From Gaiellasilicea sp963761905 (GTDB lineage Bacteria; Actinomycetota; Thermoleophilia; Gaiellales; Gaiellaceae): DNA of 64,000 nt. The position numbers were made by a program, and so were the translations under genes. The stretch covers positions 434,001 to 498,000 of the forward strand of contig CAVXIQ010000005.1 in the NCBI GenBank assembly GCA_963761905.1. The letters run 5' to 3'. Below are positions 55,147 to 63,786 of the stretch, in pieces; position 1 is the stretch's first letter; each line of letters begins with the position of its first letter. The notes beneath the pieces are model-generated. The model saw nothing but the letters and a program-made list of their open reading frames with translations. It was not told the DNA's origin and made no database searches.

Positions 55147-55736
55147 AAGTAGAGGGGACGAAGGAGTTCTCGGCGCCCCGCGAGATCGTCTGGGACGTGC
55201 TCAACGATCCGGCGCAGATGGCGCAGCTGATGCCCGGGGTCGAGGGCTTCGACGTCCAGGACGACCGGCACTGGCGGGCGAAGGTGAAGATCCCGCTCGG
55301 GCTCGGCGGGCTCCGGATGACGATCGAGTTCGACAAGGTCGAGGAGCGGAAGCCCGAGTTCGCGCAGCTCAACGCCAAGGGGAATGGAGTCGGTGCGATG
55401 CTGAACATGAAGACGCAGTTTCATCTCTCCGGCGACGACGCTCATACCTCGATGCGCTGGGAGGCGGACGTCAAGCTGGCGGGCCCGGTCGGCGCGATGG
55501 GCCAGCGCGTGCTCCAGCCGATCATCAACCAGCAGGTCGGAAACGTGCTCGCGGCGCTGGAGCGCCAGGTTGCAGCGGCCGCGGGATCTGAGGGGAGTGC
55601 CGAGTCGCCTCCCGAGACCGAGGAGCCGCACGCGGCACAGCCCGAGGGCGCGGAGGAGGGAATCAACCCGCTCTCCCCGGAGACGTACGAGCCCGACCCC
55701 GAGGGGCCGACGCACTCCACCGAAGACCGCCCCTAG
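55143..55736 (+). CDS. CoxG-like SRPBCC protein
   Basis: 197 residues. The first 150 form a carbon-monoxide-dehydrogenase subunit-G-type SRPBCC fold: VEGTKEFSAPREIVWDVLND, MAQLMPGVEG, MRWEADVKLAGPVGAMGQRVL. A disordered acidic tail follows. CoxG proteins help anchor or assemble the molybdenum enzyme at the membrane. The GTG overlaps the large-subunit stop by four bases, which supports such a role. Confidence 0.85.
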   Translation: MKVEGTKEFSAPREIVWDVLNDPAQMAQLMPGVEGFDVQDDRHWRAKVKIPLGLGGLRMTIEFDKVEERKPEFAQLNAKGNGVGAMLNMKTQFHLSGDDAHTSMRWEADVKLAGPVGAMGQRVLQPIINQQVGNVLAALERQVAAAAGSEGSAESPPETEEPHAAQPEGAEEGINPLSPETYEPDPEGPTHSTEDRP

Positions 55737-55739
55737 TCC

Positions 55740-56768
55740 GTGGCGGTGCCGTTCCGGATCGGCGTGATGCAGCTGACGATGGAGCCGCTCGACGAGATGC
55801 TCGAGTCGGCCCGCGTCATGGATGAGGCCGGGATGGACACGATCTGGCTCGCCGAGGCGTATCCCTGGTGGCGCAAGCACGGGATGGAGGCGCGGTCGTC
55901 GACCGTCGTCTCGGCGCTGATGGCCCGGGAGACCGAGCGGCTCACGATCGGCTGGGGAATCATCTCGCCGTTCACGCGGCATCCGGTGCAGGTCGCGATG
56001 GACGCCCGGGTCGTCCAGGAGGCGGCCGGGCCGGGGCGCTTCCTGCTCGGCTTCGGGACGTCGAAGATCTTCCTCAACAACACGCGCATGAGCACGACGA
56101 AGACGCTCGGGCCGATGCGCGACGCGGTCGCGATCGTCCGCGGAGCGCTCGGCGGGGAGGCGTTCGAGTACGAGGGCGACACGTGGAGCGCGTCGCTGCC
56201 GCCGCTCCAGGACGAGGCGCACACGCCGCGCGAGGTGCCGCCGGTCTACGTCGCCGCGACGGCGCCGAAGATGCAGGCGCTCGCCGGCGAGATCGGCGAC
56301 GGCTGCCTGACGCCCTCGATCACGACACCCGCCTTCGTCCGCTACACGATCGGGAACACCGGCTCGGAGATCGACATCGGCTGCACCGTCGTCGCCTCGA
56401 TCGACGAGGATCGCGATCGCGGCCGCGACGGCGCCCGCGAGATCGCGGGGATGTACCTCGCGAACAAGGTGCAGAACATCCAGGGCTCGGCCGACACGCT
56501 CCTCGATCTCGCCGGGCTCGAGCAGGACGAGATCCGGCCCGTCGCAGAGGCGATGGAAGCCGGCGGCAGGCTGGCGGCGAAGGCGAAGGTGACCGACGAG
56601 ATCCTCGACAAGTGCAAGCCGATCGCGGGGACGCCCTCCGACTGCATCGAGGCGATCGAGGAGTACCGCGACGCCGGCTGCACGCACGTGATGCTCGAGC
56701 TCTGGGGCGAGCGGCGGCACGACCAGATCCGCCTCTTCGGGGAGAAGGTTCTCCCGCACTTCCGATGA
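55740..56768 (+). CDS. LLM-class (luciferase-like) flavin monooxygenase or F420 enzyme
   Basis: 342 residues of the bacterial luciferase-like barrel: RIGVMQLTMEPLDEMLESAR, MDTIWLAEAYPWWRKHG, ERLTIGWGIISPFTRHPVQVAM, and GRFLLGFGTSKIF. It may use F420 or FMN. Such enzymes add oxygen to a ring or heteroatom, or transfer hydride from F420. The cofactor cannot be fixed from motifs. It follows the CoxG-like gene by three bases. The GTG is at 55740. Confidence 0.85.
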   Translation: MAVPFRIGVMQLTMEPLDEMLESARVMDEAGMDTIWLAEAYPWWRKHGMEARSSTVVSALMARETERLTIGWGIISPFTRHPVQVAMDARVVQEAAGPGRFLLGFGTSKIFLNNTRMSTTKTLGPMRDAVAIVRGALGGEAFEYEGDTWSASLPPLQDEAHTPREVPPVYVAATAPKMQALAGEIGDGCLTPSITTPAFVRYTIGNTGSEIDIGCTVVASIDEDRDRGRDGAREIAGMYLANKVQNIQGSADTLLDLAGLEQDEIRPVAEAMEAGGRLAAKAKVTDEILDKCKPIAGTPSDCIEAIEEYRDAGCTHVMLELWGERRHDQIRLFGEKVLPHFR

Positions 56769-56774
56769 CTCGTC

Positions 56775-57956
56775 GTGATCGACCGGGAAGCGCTGGTCGC
56801 GGACGCGCTCGCGCTCGTCTCGATCCCGAGCTTCACCGGCTCGGAGGAGGGGGCCGCGCGCTGGTACGCGGAGCGGTGCGAGGAGCTCGGGCTCGCCGTC
56901 CAGTGGCAGCAGGTCGAGGATGGGCGCGCGAACGTGCTCGCGACCCGCGCCGGGACGGGCGGCGGGCCGACGCTGATGTTCAACGGGCATCTCGACACGT
57001 CCTACTCGGGTCGGGAGCCGTGGCTCGCCGGGATTCCAGGCTTCCAGCCGGAGGGGTTCGTCCGTGACGGAAGGATCTACGGGCTCGGGATCTCGAACAT
57101 GAAGGGCGCGCTCGTGGCGTATCTCGCGGCGGTGCGGGCGCTCGGCGATGCGGAGCTGAAGGGCGACGTGATGCTCGCGGCCGTCGCGGGTGAGATCGAG
57201 AAGACGCAGCAGGGTGACGCGCAAGGGGCGGAGTTCCGCGGCTACGCGGCCGGCTCGCGGCATCTCGTCGGCCACGGCGGCGCCGCGGACATGTGCATTC
57301 TCGGCGAGCCGACCGAGCAGAAGCTCGTGCTCGCGCACTTCGGAACGCTCTGGCTCCGGCTCTCGACGTCCGGGCCGTTCGTCCATACCGCCTTCTCGTC
57401 CGGCCGGCTCCAGGAGAACTCGATCGTGAAGATGCGAGACGTGCTCGAACGTGTGCTCGCGTGGCTGCCGGAGTGGGAGGAGGAGATGTCGTACGGCGAC
57501 GTTCGGGGGGTCGCGAACGTGGGCGCGATCCAGGGCGGCTTCGGCTGGCGCGTCTCGCGGACGCCCCATCGCACCGATCTCTTCCTCGATCTCCGCGTGC
57601 CGCCGGACGTCGAGATGGCAGAAGCGCGCCGACGGGCCTTGGAGTTCGCGCGCGGCTTGGACGGGGTCGAGGCGGAGGTCTACGTGACCGCGCCGGGCGC
57701 CGAGCTGGACGAGTCGCATCCTCTGGTCGGAGCGCTCGAAGGCGCGCACGAGGAGGTGTTCGGCGAGCCGCCCGAGCGCGACGTGACTCGCTGGTTCTCG
57801 GACGCGTCGGTGCTGTCGCGCTACGGGATCGCGACCGTGAACTACGGCACGTCCTCCGGTCTGCCTGACGCTGAGCTGGGCGAGAACCTCGAGATCGAAG
57901 GACTCGTCCAGATCGCCGAGGTCTACGCGCGCGCGGCGCAGAGGATCTCTGGATGA
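56775..57956 (+). CDS. M20-family metallohydrolase-like protein with altered metal ligands
   Basis: 393 residues with the fold order of M20 peptidases and deacetylases: FNGHLDTS with His 72 and Asp 74 near the start, a lid domain around residues 195-310, and a final SDASVLSRYG. Changes stand out. The bridging-Asp position, DMKG in the family, is SNMKG (Asn 108). The usual DEE is GEIE (140-142). The late AHxpDE His is not evident. It may be an unusual hydrolase or a non-metal binding protein. It starts with a GTG six bases after the LLM gene and its stop overlaps the next ATG. Confidence 0.78.
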   Translation: MIDREALVADALALVSIPSFTGSEEGAARWYAERCEELGLAVQWQQVEDGRANVLATRAGTGGGPTLMFNGHLDTSYSGREPWLAGIPGFQPEGFVRDGRIYGLGISNMKGALVAYLAAVRALGDAELKGDVMLAAVAGEIEKTQQGDAQGAEFRGYAAGSRHLVGHGGAADMCILGEPTEQKLVLAHFGTLWLRLSTSGPFVHTAFSSGRLQENSIVKMRDVLERVLAWLPEWEEEMSYGDVRGVANVGAIQGGFGWRVSRTPHRTDLFLDLRVPPDVEMAEARRRALEFARGLDGVEAEVYVTAPGAELDESHPLVGALEGAHEEVFGEPPERDVTRWFSDASVLSRYGIATVNYGTSSGLPDAELGENLEIEGLVQIAEVYARAAQRISG

Positions 57957-58819
57957 AGCTCGTCACCTTCGACGAGGGGCGGGTGGGCTACGTCGAGGGC
58001 GAGGAGATCGCCGTGCTCGACGTGCCGACGATGCGCGAGTGGTTCGAGCGCGGCGGCGCGGACGAGACGGGGGACCGGGTACCGCTCGCGGACGCGAAGC
58101 TCCGCGCTCCGATCGTGCCGAAGAAGTTCTTCCACACGGCCGGCAACTTCCGCGAGCACGAGGAGGAGTCGAAGGTCGTCGACTGGTCGCACGAGATCGC
58201 GCCGTGGATCGTCTTCTTCCAGAACGTCGACGCGATCGTCGGGCCCGACGAGCCGGTGGTCTATCCCGAGCACCTGACCGAGGAGCTCGACTACGAGCTC
58301 GAGCTGGCCGTCGTGCTGAAGAAGGCCGGGAAGTGGTTCCCGCCGGAGGAGGCGATGGACTACGTCGGCGGCTACGTGATCTTCAACGACATCACCGCGC
58401 GCGACATCCAGCGCCGCGAGATGCGCTCCGGCGTCTTCAGCTTCTGCAAGGCGATCGACACCTTCTGCCCGCTCGGGCCGTGGATCGTGACCCCCGACGA
58501 GATCCCGGATCCGCACGACCTCGCGATGGAGCTGCGGGTGAACGGCGAGTCGCGGCAGACCTCGCACTCGGGGCGGATGAGCGTGACGATCCCGGAGATC
58601 CTCAGCCACTACTCGGCCCTCGGGTACTCGGCCGGTGATGTGCTCTCGACCGGGACGGTGAGCGGCGTGGCCGGGTTCTCCGCGGACGCGGCCTCGCTCT
58701 ATCTCAGGCCGGGCGACGTGATCGAAGCGGAGATCGAGCGGATCGGCGTCCTCCGCAATCCGGTCGTCGGCTGGGCGGAGGCGCACGGCGAGCCGGCTCC
58801 TTCGCGGATTCGCTGGTGA
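57953..58819 (+). CDS. Fumarylacetoacetate-hydrolase-family protein
   Basis: 288 residues. Metal and substrate loops appear in order: KKFFHTAGNFREHEEES, YPEHLTEELDYELELAVV with the acidic ligands, VGGYVIFNDITARDIQRREM with the ligand Asp, and VLSTGTVSGVAGF. The family hydrolyses or decarboxylates beta-diketo acids and related products of ring cleavage. This fits the position between other catabolic genes. The ATG overlaps the M20-like stop by four bases. Confidence 0.88.
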   Translation: MKLVTFDEGRVGYVEGEEIAVLDVPTMREWFERGGADETGDRVPLADAKLRAPIVPKKFFHTAGNFREHEEESKVVDWSHEIAPWIVFFQNVDAIVGPDEPVVYPEHLTEELDYELELAVVLKKAGKWFPPEEAMDYVGGYVIFNDITARDIQRREMRSGVFSFCKAIDTFCPLGPWIVTPDEIPDPHDLAMELRVNGESRQTSHSGRMSVTIPEILSHYSALGYSAGDVLSTGTVSGVAGFSADAASLYLRPGDVIEAEIERIGVLRNPVVGWAEAHGEPAPSRIRW

Positions 58820-58829
58820 GCTGGCCCAC

Positions 58830-59990
58830 ATGAATTGGCCGCGCGACGACACGAAGCTCGAGCGCGTGCGCGCGGCGATGGCCGAGCAGGAGCTCGACGC
58901 GCTCGTCGTCCGAGCGCCCGACAACGTCCTCTACCTGACGAACTTCTGGGGGATGAAGGGGTACGACGCCGTCGTCTTTCCCCGCGAGGGGGACCCCGTC
59001 CTGATCTGCCTCGAGGCGTCGGAGGCGGACGCGGCGCGGATGAGCTGGACCGAGGAGGTGCGGCTCTTCCGCGGCTACGACGAGAGCGACCCGCGGCCGC
59101 CGGCGCTGCGGGCGCTCGATCTGACGCGGCAGCTCGCGTCCGAGTACGGAAGCCTCGGCCTGGAGCTCTCGCTCGGGACGCAGGCCGCCGACCGGATGGT
59201 CGGAGAGCCGACAACCTTCACGAAGGCGTGGTTCGACGCGTTTCCCGAGGCGGCGGACGCGACGCCGCTCCTCAACACCGTCCGCGCGATCAAGACCGAG
59301 CAGGAGCTCGACCGGATGCGGCTCGCGAACGAGATCGCCGCGCAGGCGATGGAGCACGTCCAGGAGCGCTTGCGGCCGGGCATGCGCGAGAGCGAGGTCG
59401 GCGCGATGTGGGAGGGCTGGGTGCACGAGCACGGCACCGGCTTCGACGGCCGGGTCGAGCTCGCGCGCGGCTTCGCGCTCGTCTGGTCGGGGCCGGGGAT
59501 CAAGACGTTCACGGCGACCGGGAACCGTCCGATCCAGGAGCACGAGCCGACGCTCTTCGAGATCTGGGTCTGCGCCGACGGCTACTGGTGCGACCACACG
59601 AAGAACCTCGTCCCGGGGGAGCTCGACGCCCGTTACGCGGAGCTCGAACAGCAACTGATGCATGGGTACACATGCATCACGACGTCCCTTTCGGCCGGTG
59701 CGAGCCTCGCCGAGCTCGACCGGGAGACGCGCCGGCTGCTCGAGGAGATGGGGTACCCAGGGCAGCCGAGCCATCCGGTCTGCCACGGCGTCGGCGCGCG
59801 CGCGCACGAGCCGCCCTACGCCCATCAGGCCGGCCATGGCACGATCGAGGCCGGGATGGTGCTTGCGATCGAGCCCGGCGTCTACTGGCCGGAAGGTGGC
59901 GGCCTTCGCGTCGAGGACAACTTCCTGATCACCGAGACCGGCGCCGAGAAGCTCTGCCGCTTCCCGGACGGAATCGTGCGCTGCGGATGA
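58830..59990 (+). CDS. M24-family (Xaa-Pro peptidase/creatinase-like) protein
   Basis: 386 residues with an N-terminal creatinase-type domain (ALVVRAPDNVLYLTNFWG) and a C-terminal pita-bread fold. Of the five usual metal ligands, Asp 255 (WCDHTK), His 319 (VCHGVG), Glu 348 (AIEPG) and Glu 362 (RVEDN) are in place. The first, normally Asp, is Glu 244 (LFEIWVC). Family members cleave C-N bonds in dipeptides, creatine or ectoine. With these neighbours, a small amide or amidine is a better guess than a peptide. The ATG at 58830 lies ten bases after the previous stop. Confidence 0.85.
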   Translation: MNWPRDDTKLERVRAAMAEQELDALVVRAPDNVLYLTNFWGMKGYDAVVFPREGDPVLICLEASEADAARMSWTEEVRLFRGYDESDPRPPALRALDLTRQLASEYGSLGLELSLGTQAADRMVGEPTTFTKAWFDAFPEAADATPLLNTVRAIKTEQELDRMRLANEIAAQAMEHVQERLRPGMRESEVGAMWEGWVHEHGTGFDGRVELARGFALVWSGPGIKTFTATGNRPIQEHEPTLFEIWVCADGYWCDHTKNLVPGELDARYAELEQQLMHGYTCITTSLSAGASLAELDRETRRLLEEMGYPGQPSHPVCHGVGARAHEPPYAHQAGHGTIEAGMVLAIEPGVYWPEGGGLRVEDNFLITETGAEKLCRFPDGIVRCG

Positions 59991-61162
59991 GCATCGACCG
60001 CGAGAAGGTCTGGACGGGAGAGCTCAACCGGCGGGCGCTCGAGCCGCAGCCGGCCGGCCCGATCGGCCTCTACGACACGACCCTTCGCGACGGCGAGCAG
60101 ACCGTCGGCGTCGTGCTGTCACCCGAGGTCAAGCTCGAGCTTGCGCGCGCCCTCGACGACGCGGGCGTCGACCGGATCGAGGCCGGCTTCCCCCGCGTGT
60201 CCGACGACGACGCCGAGGCGATCAAGCTGATCGCCGCCGCCGGCCTGCGAGCGGAGATCTGGGGCTTCTCGCGCGCCGTTCCCGCCGACGTCGAGGCGCT
60301 CGTCGACCTGGGCGTCGGCGCTGCCGTGATCGAGAGCCCGATCTCCGACCTGAAGCTCGAGGCGCTCGGCGTCTCCCGCGAGACGATGCTCGAGCGGATC
60401 GCGAAGGCCGTCTCCTTCGCGGTCGGCCATGGGATCACCGTCGCCTTCTTCGGCGTCGACTCGACTCGCGCAGATCTCGACTTCTATCGCCGCGCCTACT
60501 CGGCAGCGGTCGAGGCGGGTGCCAGCGAGGTCGTGGCCGTCGACACGATCGGCGTCGCGACCCCGGAGGCCGCGGCGTACCTCGTCGGCCGCACCGTGGA
60601 ATGGCTCGACGTTCCGGTGCACTGGCACGGCCACAACGACTTCGGGCTCGCGACCGCCGCCGCCGTCGCCGCCGTGCAGGCGGGCGCGACCTGGGTGCAC
60701 GGGACCGTGAACGGGATGGGGGAGCGGGCCGGCAACGCGAACCTCCTCGAGGTCGCGCTCGCCCTCGACGCGCTCTACGGGATCGGGACGCGGCTCGACC
60801 TGACGAAGGCGCGCTCGCTCGCCGCGCTCGTCCAGGAGCGCTCCGGCTACGCGCTCGAGCCCTGGAAGCCGCTCACAGGCGACAACCTCTTCACGCGCGA
60901 GAGCGGCGCGGTCGCGAGCCAGTTCCACGATCCGCCGGCGATCGAGCCCTACTCGTCCGAGCTCGTCGGCGCCGAGCGGGCAATCGTGCTCGGCAAGAAG
61001 AGCGGCCTCGATTCGATCAGGCTCAAGGCGGCGGAGCTCGGGCTCGAGGTACCGGACGAGAAGCGCGCCGCGATCCTGGAGAAGGTCAAGGCGCTCGGGG
61101 CCAAAAAAGGCCGGCTCGTCACCGACGCCGAGTTTCGCGCAATCGTCAGGAAAGGAGCGTGA
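59987..61162 (+). CDS. DRE-TIM metallolyase, homocitrate/isopropylmalate-synthase-like
   Basis: 391 residues. The catalytic start GLYDTTLRDGEQTVGV carries the DRE-type Arg and Asp-Gly-Glu, and HWHGHNDFGLATAAAVAA carries the two metal His, with GTVNGMGERAGNANLLEV after them. This resembles homocitrate and 2-isopropylmalate synthases or the lyase/aldolase branch. The C-terminal regulatory LeuA domain is missing (replaced by about 100 residues ending in a KKGRLVTDAEF motif). It may be a lyase that splits off pyruvate or acetyl-CoA. The ATG overlaps the M24-like stop by four bases. Confidence 0.85.
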   Translation: MSIDREKVWTGELNRRALEPQPAGPIGLYDTTLRDGEQTVGVVLSPEVKLELARALDDAGVDRIEAGFPRVSDDDAEAIKLIAAAGLRAEIWGFSRAVPADVEALVDLGVGAAVIESPISDLKLEALGVSRETMLERIAKAVSFAVGHGITVAFFGVDSTRADLDFYRRAYSAAVEAGASEVVAVDTIGVATPEAAAYLVGRTVEWLDVPVHWHGHNDFGLATAAAVAAVQAGATWVHGTVNGMGERAGNANLLEVALALDALYGIGTRLDLTKARSLAALVQERSGYALEPWKPLTGDNLFTRESGAVASQFHDPPAIEPYSSELVGAERAIVLGKKSGLDSIRLKAAELGLEVPDEKRAAILEKVKALGAKKGRLVTDAEFRAIVRKGA

Positions 61163-61561
61163 ATGTCACCTCGACAGCTCGTCAATCCACCTGAGCTGCA
61201 TCCCGCACCCGGCTTCAGCCACGTCGCGATCGCCGAGGGGACGAAGGTCGTCCACCTCGCGGGGCAGGTGGCGCTCGACCAGCAGTTCGGCATCGTCGGC
61301 GGCGGCGACCTCGGCGAGCAAACGAAGGCCGCGATGCGGAACGTCGAGCTGGCACTGCAGGCGGCGGGCGCAAGCTGGGACGATGTCGTGCGGCGGACGA
61401 TCTACACGCTCCACCCGACCGAGTACGCGGCTATCACGGCGGCGATCGACGAGGTCACGGGCGGCGCCGACCATCCGACGCAGACGATCGTCGGGATCAC
61501 CGGGCTCGCCGTCGAGGGGCTGCTGATCGAGATCGAGTGCACTGCGGTCGTGGCCGACTGA
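61163..61561 (+). CDS. RidA-family protein
   Basis: 132 residues of the YjgF/YER057c/UK114 family: APGFSHVAIAEGTKVVHLAGQVAL, EQTKAAMRNVELALQAAGASWDDVV and the end IEIECTAVVA. RidA enzymes speed up hydrolysis of reactive enamine and imine intermediates, releasing ammonia. The active-site Arg expected near residue 105 appears to be absent in THPTQTIVG-like stretch DHPTQTIVGITGLA, so the activity may differ. AAAGGAG lies upstream of the ATG at 61163, immediately after the lyase stop. It ends the first transcription block. Confidence 0.83.
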   Translation: MSPRQLVNPPELHPAPGFSHVAIAEGTKVVHLAGQVALDQQFGIVGGGDLGEQTKAAMRNVELALQAAGASWDDVVRRTIYTLHPTEYAAITAAIDEVTGGADHPTQTIVGITGLAVEGLLIEIECTAVVAD

Positions 61562-61573
61562 CCCGGATTGACT

Positions 61574-61620
61574 GACATGACACGGCCGTGGGACACTCGC
61601 CGCGTCAGGCGAGACATGTC
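61574..61620. promoter_or_regulatory. GACATG-type palindromes upstream of the second block
   Basis: GACATGAC at 61574-61581 and GACATGTC at 61613-61620 lie 39 bases apart, with a weaker GACACTCG at 61592. They share the core of the boxes at 51320 and 51339. This suggests one regulator for both blocks. Confidence 0.55.
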
Positions 61621-61662
61621 ACCAGAGGATCGGCGCTTCGGGGAAGGAATGGCGACTGCGGG

Positions 61663-62604
61663 GTGATCGAACGAGTCTGTGTCGTCGGGGCCGGTGTGAT
61701 CGGCAGCCTCTACGCCGCGCATCTGAGCCGGGTCGCCGAGGTCTGGGTGCTCACGCGCCGGAGCGAGCACGCTCGCGCGCTCGAGGCGAACGGGCTCCGG
61801 GTGTCCGGACGCGCCGACTTCAACGGCTCGGTTCGCGCGACGGATGACCCCGATGCGATCCCCGCGTTCGACGTCGCGATCGTCGCGACGAAGGGAACCG
61901 CGCTCGACGCGGCGGCAACCGCACTCGAGGGACGCTTCCCGGACGCGACGGTCGTCACGGTTCAGAACGGGCTCGGCGCGGAGCGGATCGTCCGCAGCCA
62001 CGGCGACTGGCCGATCGTCTCCGGCGTCACCTTCATGAGCGGCACCCGTCACGGCGACACGCACGTCGAGTACGTCCTCGACACCGAGACCTGGCTCGGC
62101 CCGTACAACGGCACCGACTACGAGAGGGTCGAGGAGCTCGCCGCGCTGATCGAGCGTGCGGGTCTGAAGGCGCGCGCGTTCCCGGATCTGCGGCCGGCGC
62201 AGTGGTCGAAGCTGATCTTCAACGCGACCGTCAACGCGGTCGCGGCGCTCACCGGCCTCCCGCACGACGCGCATTTCGCAGCCGAGGGCTCGAGCGGCGA
62301 CCTGGGCCATCTCGTGCACGCGCTCATGGACGAGGGCAAGGCGGTCGCGGCAGCCGCCGGGGTGGGGCTGCACGAGGACCCGTGGGAGATGAACGTGCTC
62401 GCGACGCGGCGCGGCAGCGCCCACTCTCCGTCGATGCTCGAGGACGTCGAGGCTCGACGCCCGACCGAGATCGAGCTGATCACCGGCGCGCTCGTCCGCG
62501 AGGCGGAACGTCTGGGCGTGCCGGTGCCGCTCCACACGGCGCTCTACAGGTTGATCAAGGCGAAGGAAGACAGCTACCTGGAATCCAAAGGGAGGAACGA
62601 ATGA
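61663..62604 (+). CDS. Ketopantoate reductase-like (ApbA/PanE family) enzyme
   Basis: 313 residues. The Rossmann loop CVVGAGVIGSLYAAHLS is at the start, then VAIVATKGTAL, TVQNGLGAERIV, and the C-terminal helix WSKLIFNATVNAVAALTG with a family Lys and Asn. It reduces a 2-oxo acid with NADPH; ketopantoate is not assured, since the gene sits in a catabolic cluster. The GTG at 61663 follows a region with GACATGTC boxes. Its stop overlaps the SBP start by four bases. Confidence 0.83.
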   Translation: MIERVCVVGAGVIGSLYAAHLSRVAEVWVLTRRSEHARALEANGLRVSGRADFNGSVRATDDPDAIPAFDVAIVATKGTALDAAATALEGRFPDATVVTVQNGLGAERIVRSHGDWPIVSGVTFMSGTRHGDTHVEYVLDTETWLGPYNGTDYERVEELAALIERAGLKARAFPDLRPAQWSKLIFNATVNAVAALTGLPHDAHFAAEGSSGDLGHLVHALMDEGKAVAAAAGVGLHEDPWEMNVLATRRGSAHSPSMLEDVEARRPTEIELITGALVREAERLGVPVPLHTALYRLIKAKEDSYLESKGRNE

Positions 62605-63782
62605 CACGCATGACCAAGCTCGCGGCGCTGCTCGCGCTGGTGGCGGTGGCGGTCGCCGTCGTCGGCACGAGCGTCGGCGGCAGCACCACCACGGCCGCCT
62701 CGCCGATCACGATCGGCTGGGCGTTCGACGGCAAGGGCAACATGGCGCCCTTCGACGGGCCGGCGCTTGCGGCGGCGACCATCCGGGTCAAGCAGATCAA
62801 CGCCAGGGGCGGCGTCAATGGCAGGCCGCTCCAGCTGAAGACCTGCGACACCCAGAACAACAACCCGGCCAAGGCCAAGTCGTGCGCGGCCAATCTGCTC
62901 GGCCAGGGCGCGAAGATCATGTTCGTGACCTGCGACGTCGACTTCGCAACCCCCGTCGTGCAGGAGTCGATCAACCGCGGCGTGCTCGCGGTGGCGCCGT
63001 GCATCGGCACGGATCAGATGGGGCCGAAGCGGTTCGGCACCAAGGGCAGGCTCGCGTTCAGCTACGGCAACGTCGCCCAGGACGAGGGCTCGGCGATGGC
63101 GGAGTACGCCTATCGAAAGGGCTGGCGCTCGGCCGCGCTCGCGACGAACACGCTGCTCGTCTACTTCAAGGACGTCGTCAAGGCGTTCGACAAGCGGTTC
63201 ACGCAGCTCGGCGGCAAGGTCGTCGGCCGCGAGAGCTACGCGACCGGCGCCAACAACGTCAACGCCGCGGTCAGCCGCCTGAACGGGAAGCAGGCGGACG
63301 TGATCGTCACGTCGACCGCGTTCGGCGAGCTGCCGGCGATCGTCTCCGGGCTCCGCTCGCTCGGGAACAAGACCCCGATCCTGAACTCGTGGGCCGGTGA
63401 CGGGACGTACTGGAACGCGAAGAACCCGCCGGTGACGAACTACTACGCCGTCACCTTTGCGTCGGTCTTCGGCGACGACCCGAACAAGGCGGTGCGGGCG
63501 CTCGCGAAGCAGGTCAAGGCGGGCACCGGCGGCTTCGTGACCGGGGCCGCGGCCATCGACGGCGTCGCGACCGCGATCAGGCGCTCGGGCGGCTCCACGA
63601 ACGGCGTCAAGCTCGCCGCGACGATGGAGAAGTTCCGGAAGGTGCCGACGCTGTCGGGCCTCGTCAGCTTCTCGCCGCGGTTCCACACCGTCTTCGGCCG
63701 GCAGTACCGCGTGATCCGGATCGAGAACAACAAGGCGCGCTACGTCGGGGCGGTCACCGCCAAGGTGATTCCGAACATCTAG
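62601..63782 (+). CDS. ABC transporter substrate-binding protein (Leu/Ile/Val-type)
   Basis: 393 residues. A signal peptide ends near residue 25. The rest is a periplasmic-binding fold type I: ITIGWAFDGKGNMAPFDGPALAAATIRVKQINARGGVNG at the start, then KSCAANLLGQGAKIMFVTCD and VLAVAPCIGTDQMGP. It captures a solute for import outside the membrane. The usual ligand class is branched-chain amino acids or amides, but the pocket is not known. The ATG overlaps the reductase stop, and GGGAGGAACG is upstream. It continues to an ABC ATPase gene. Confidence 0.88.
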   Translation: MTRMTKLAALLALVAVAVAVVGTSVGGSTTTAASPITIGWAFDGKGNMAPFDGPALAAATIRVKQINARGGVNGRPLQLKTCDTQNNNPAKAKSCAANLLGQGAKIMFVTCDVDFATPVVQESINRGVLAVAPCIGTDQMGPKRFGTKGRLAFSYGNVAQDEGSAMAEYAYRKGWRSAALATNTLLVYFKDVVKAFDKRFTQLGGKVVGRESYATGANNVNAAVSRLNGKQADVIVTSTAFGELPAIVSGLRSLGNKTPILNSWAGDGTYWNAKNPPVTNYYAVTFASVFGDDPNKAVRALAKQVKAGTGGFVTGAAAIDGVATAIRRSGGSTNGVKLAATMEKFRKVPTLSGLVSFSPRFHTVFGRQYRVIRIENNKARYVGAVTAKVIPNI

Positions 63783-63786
63783 CGGC

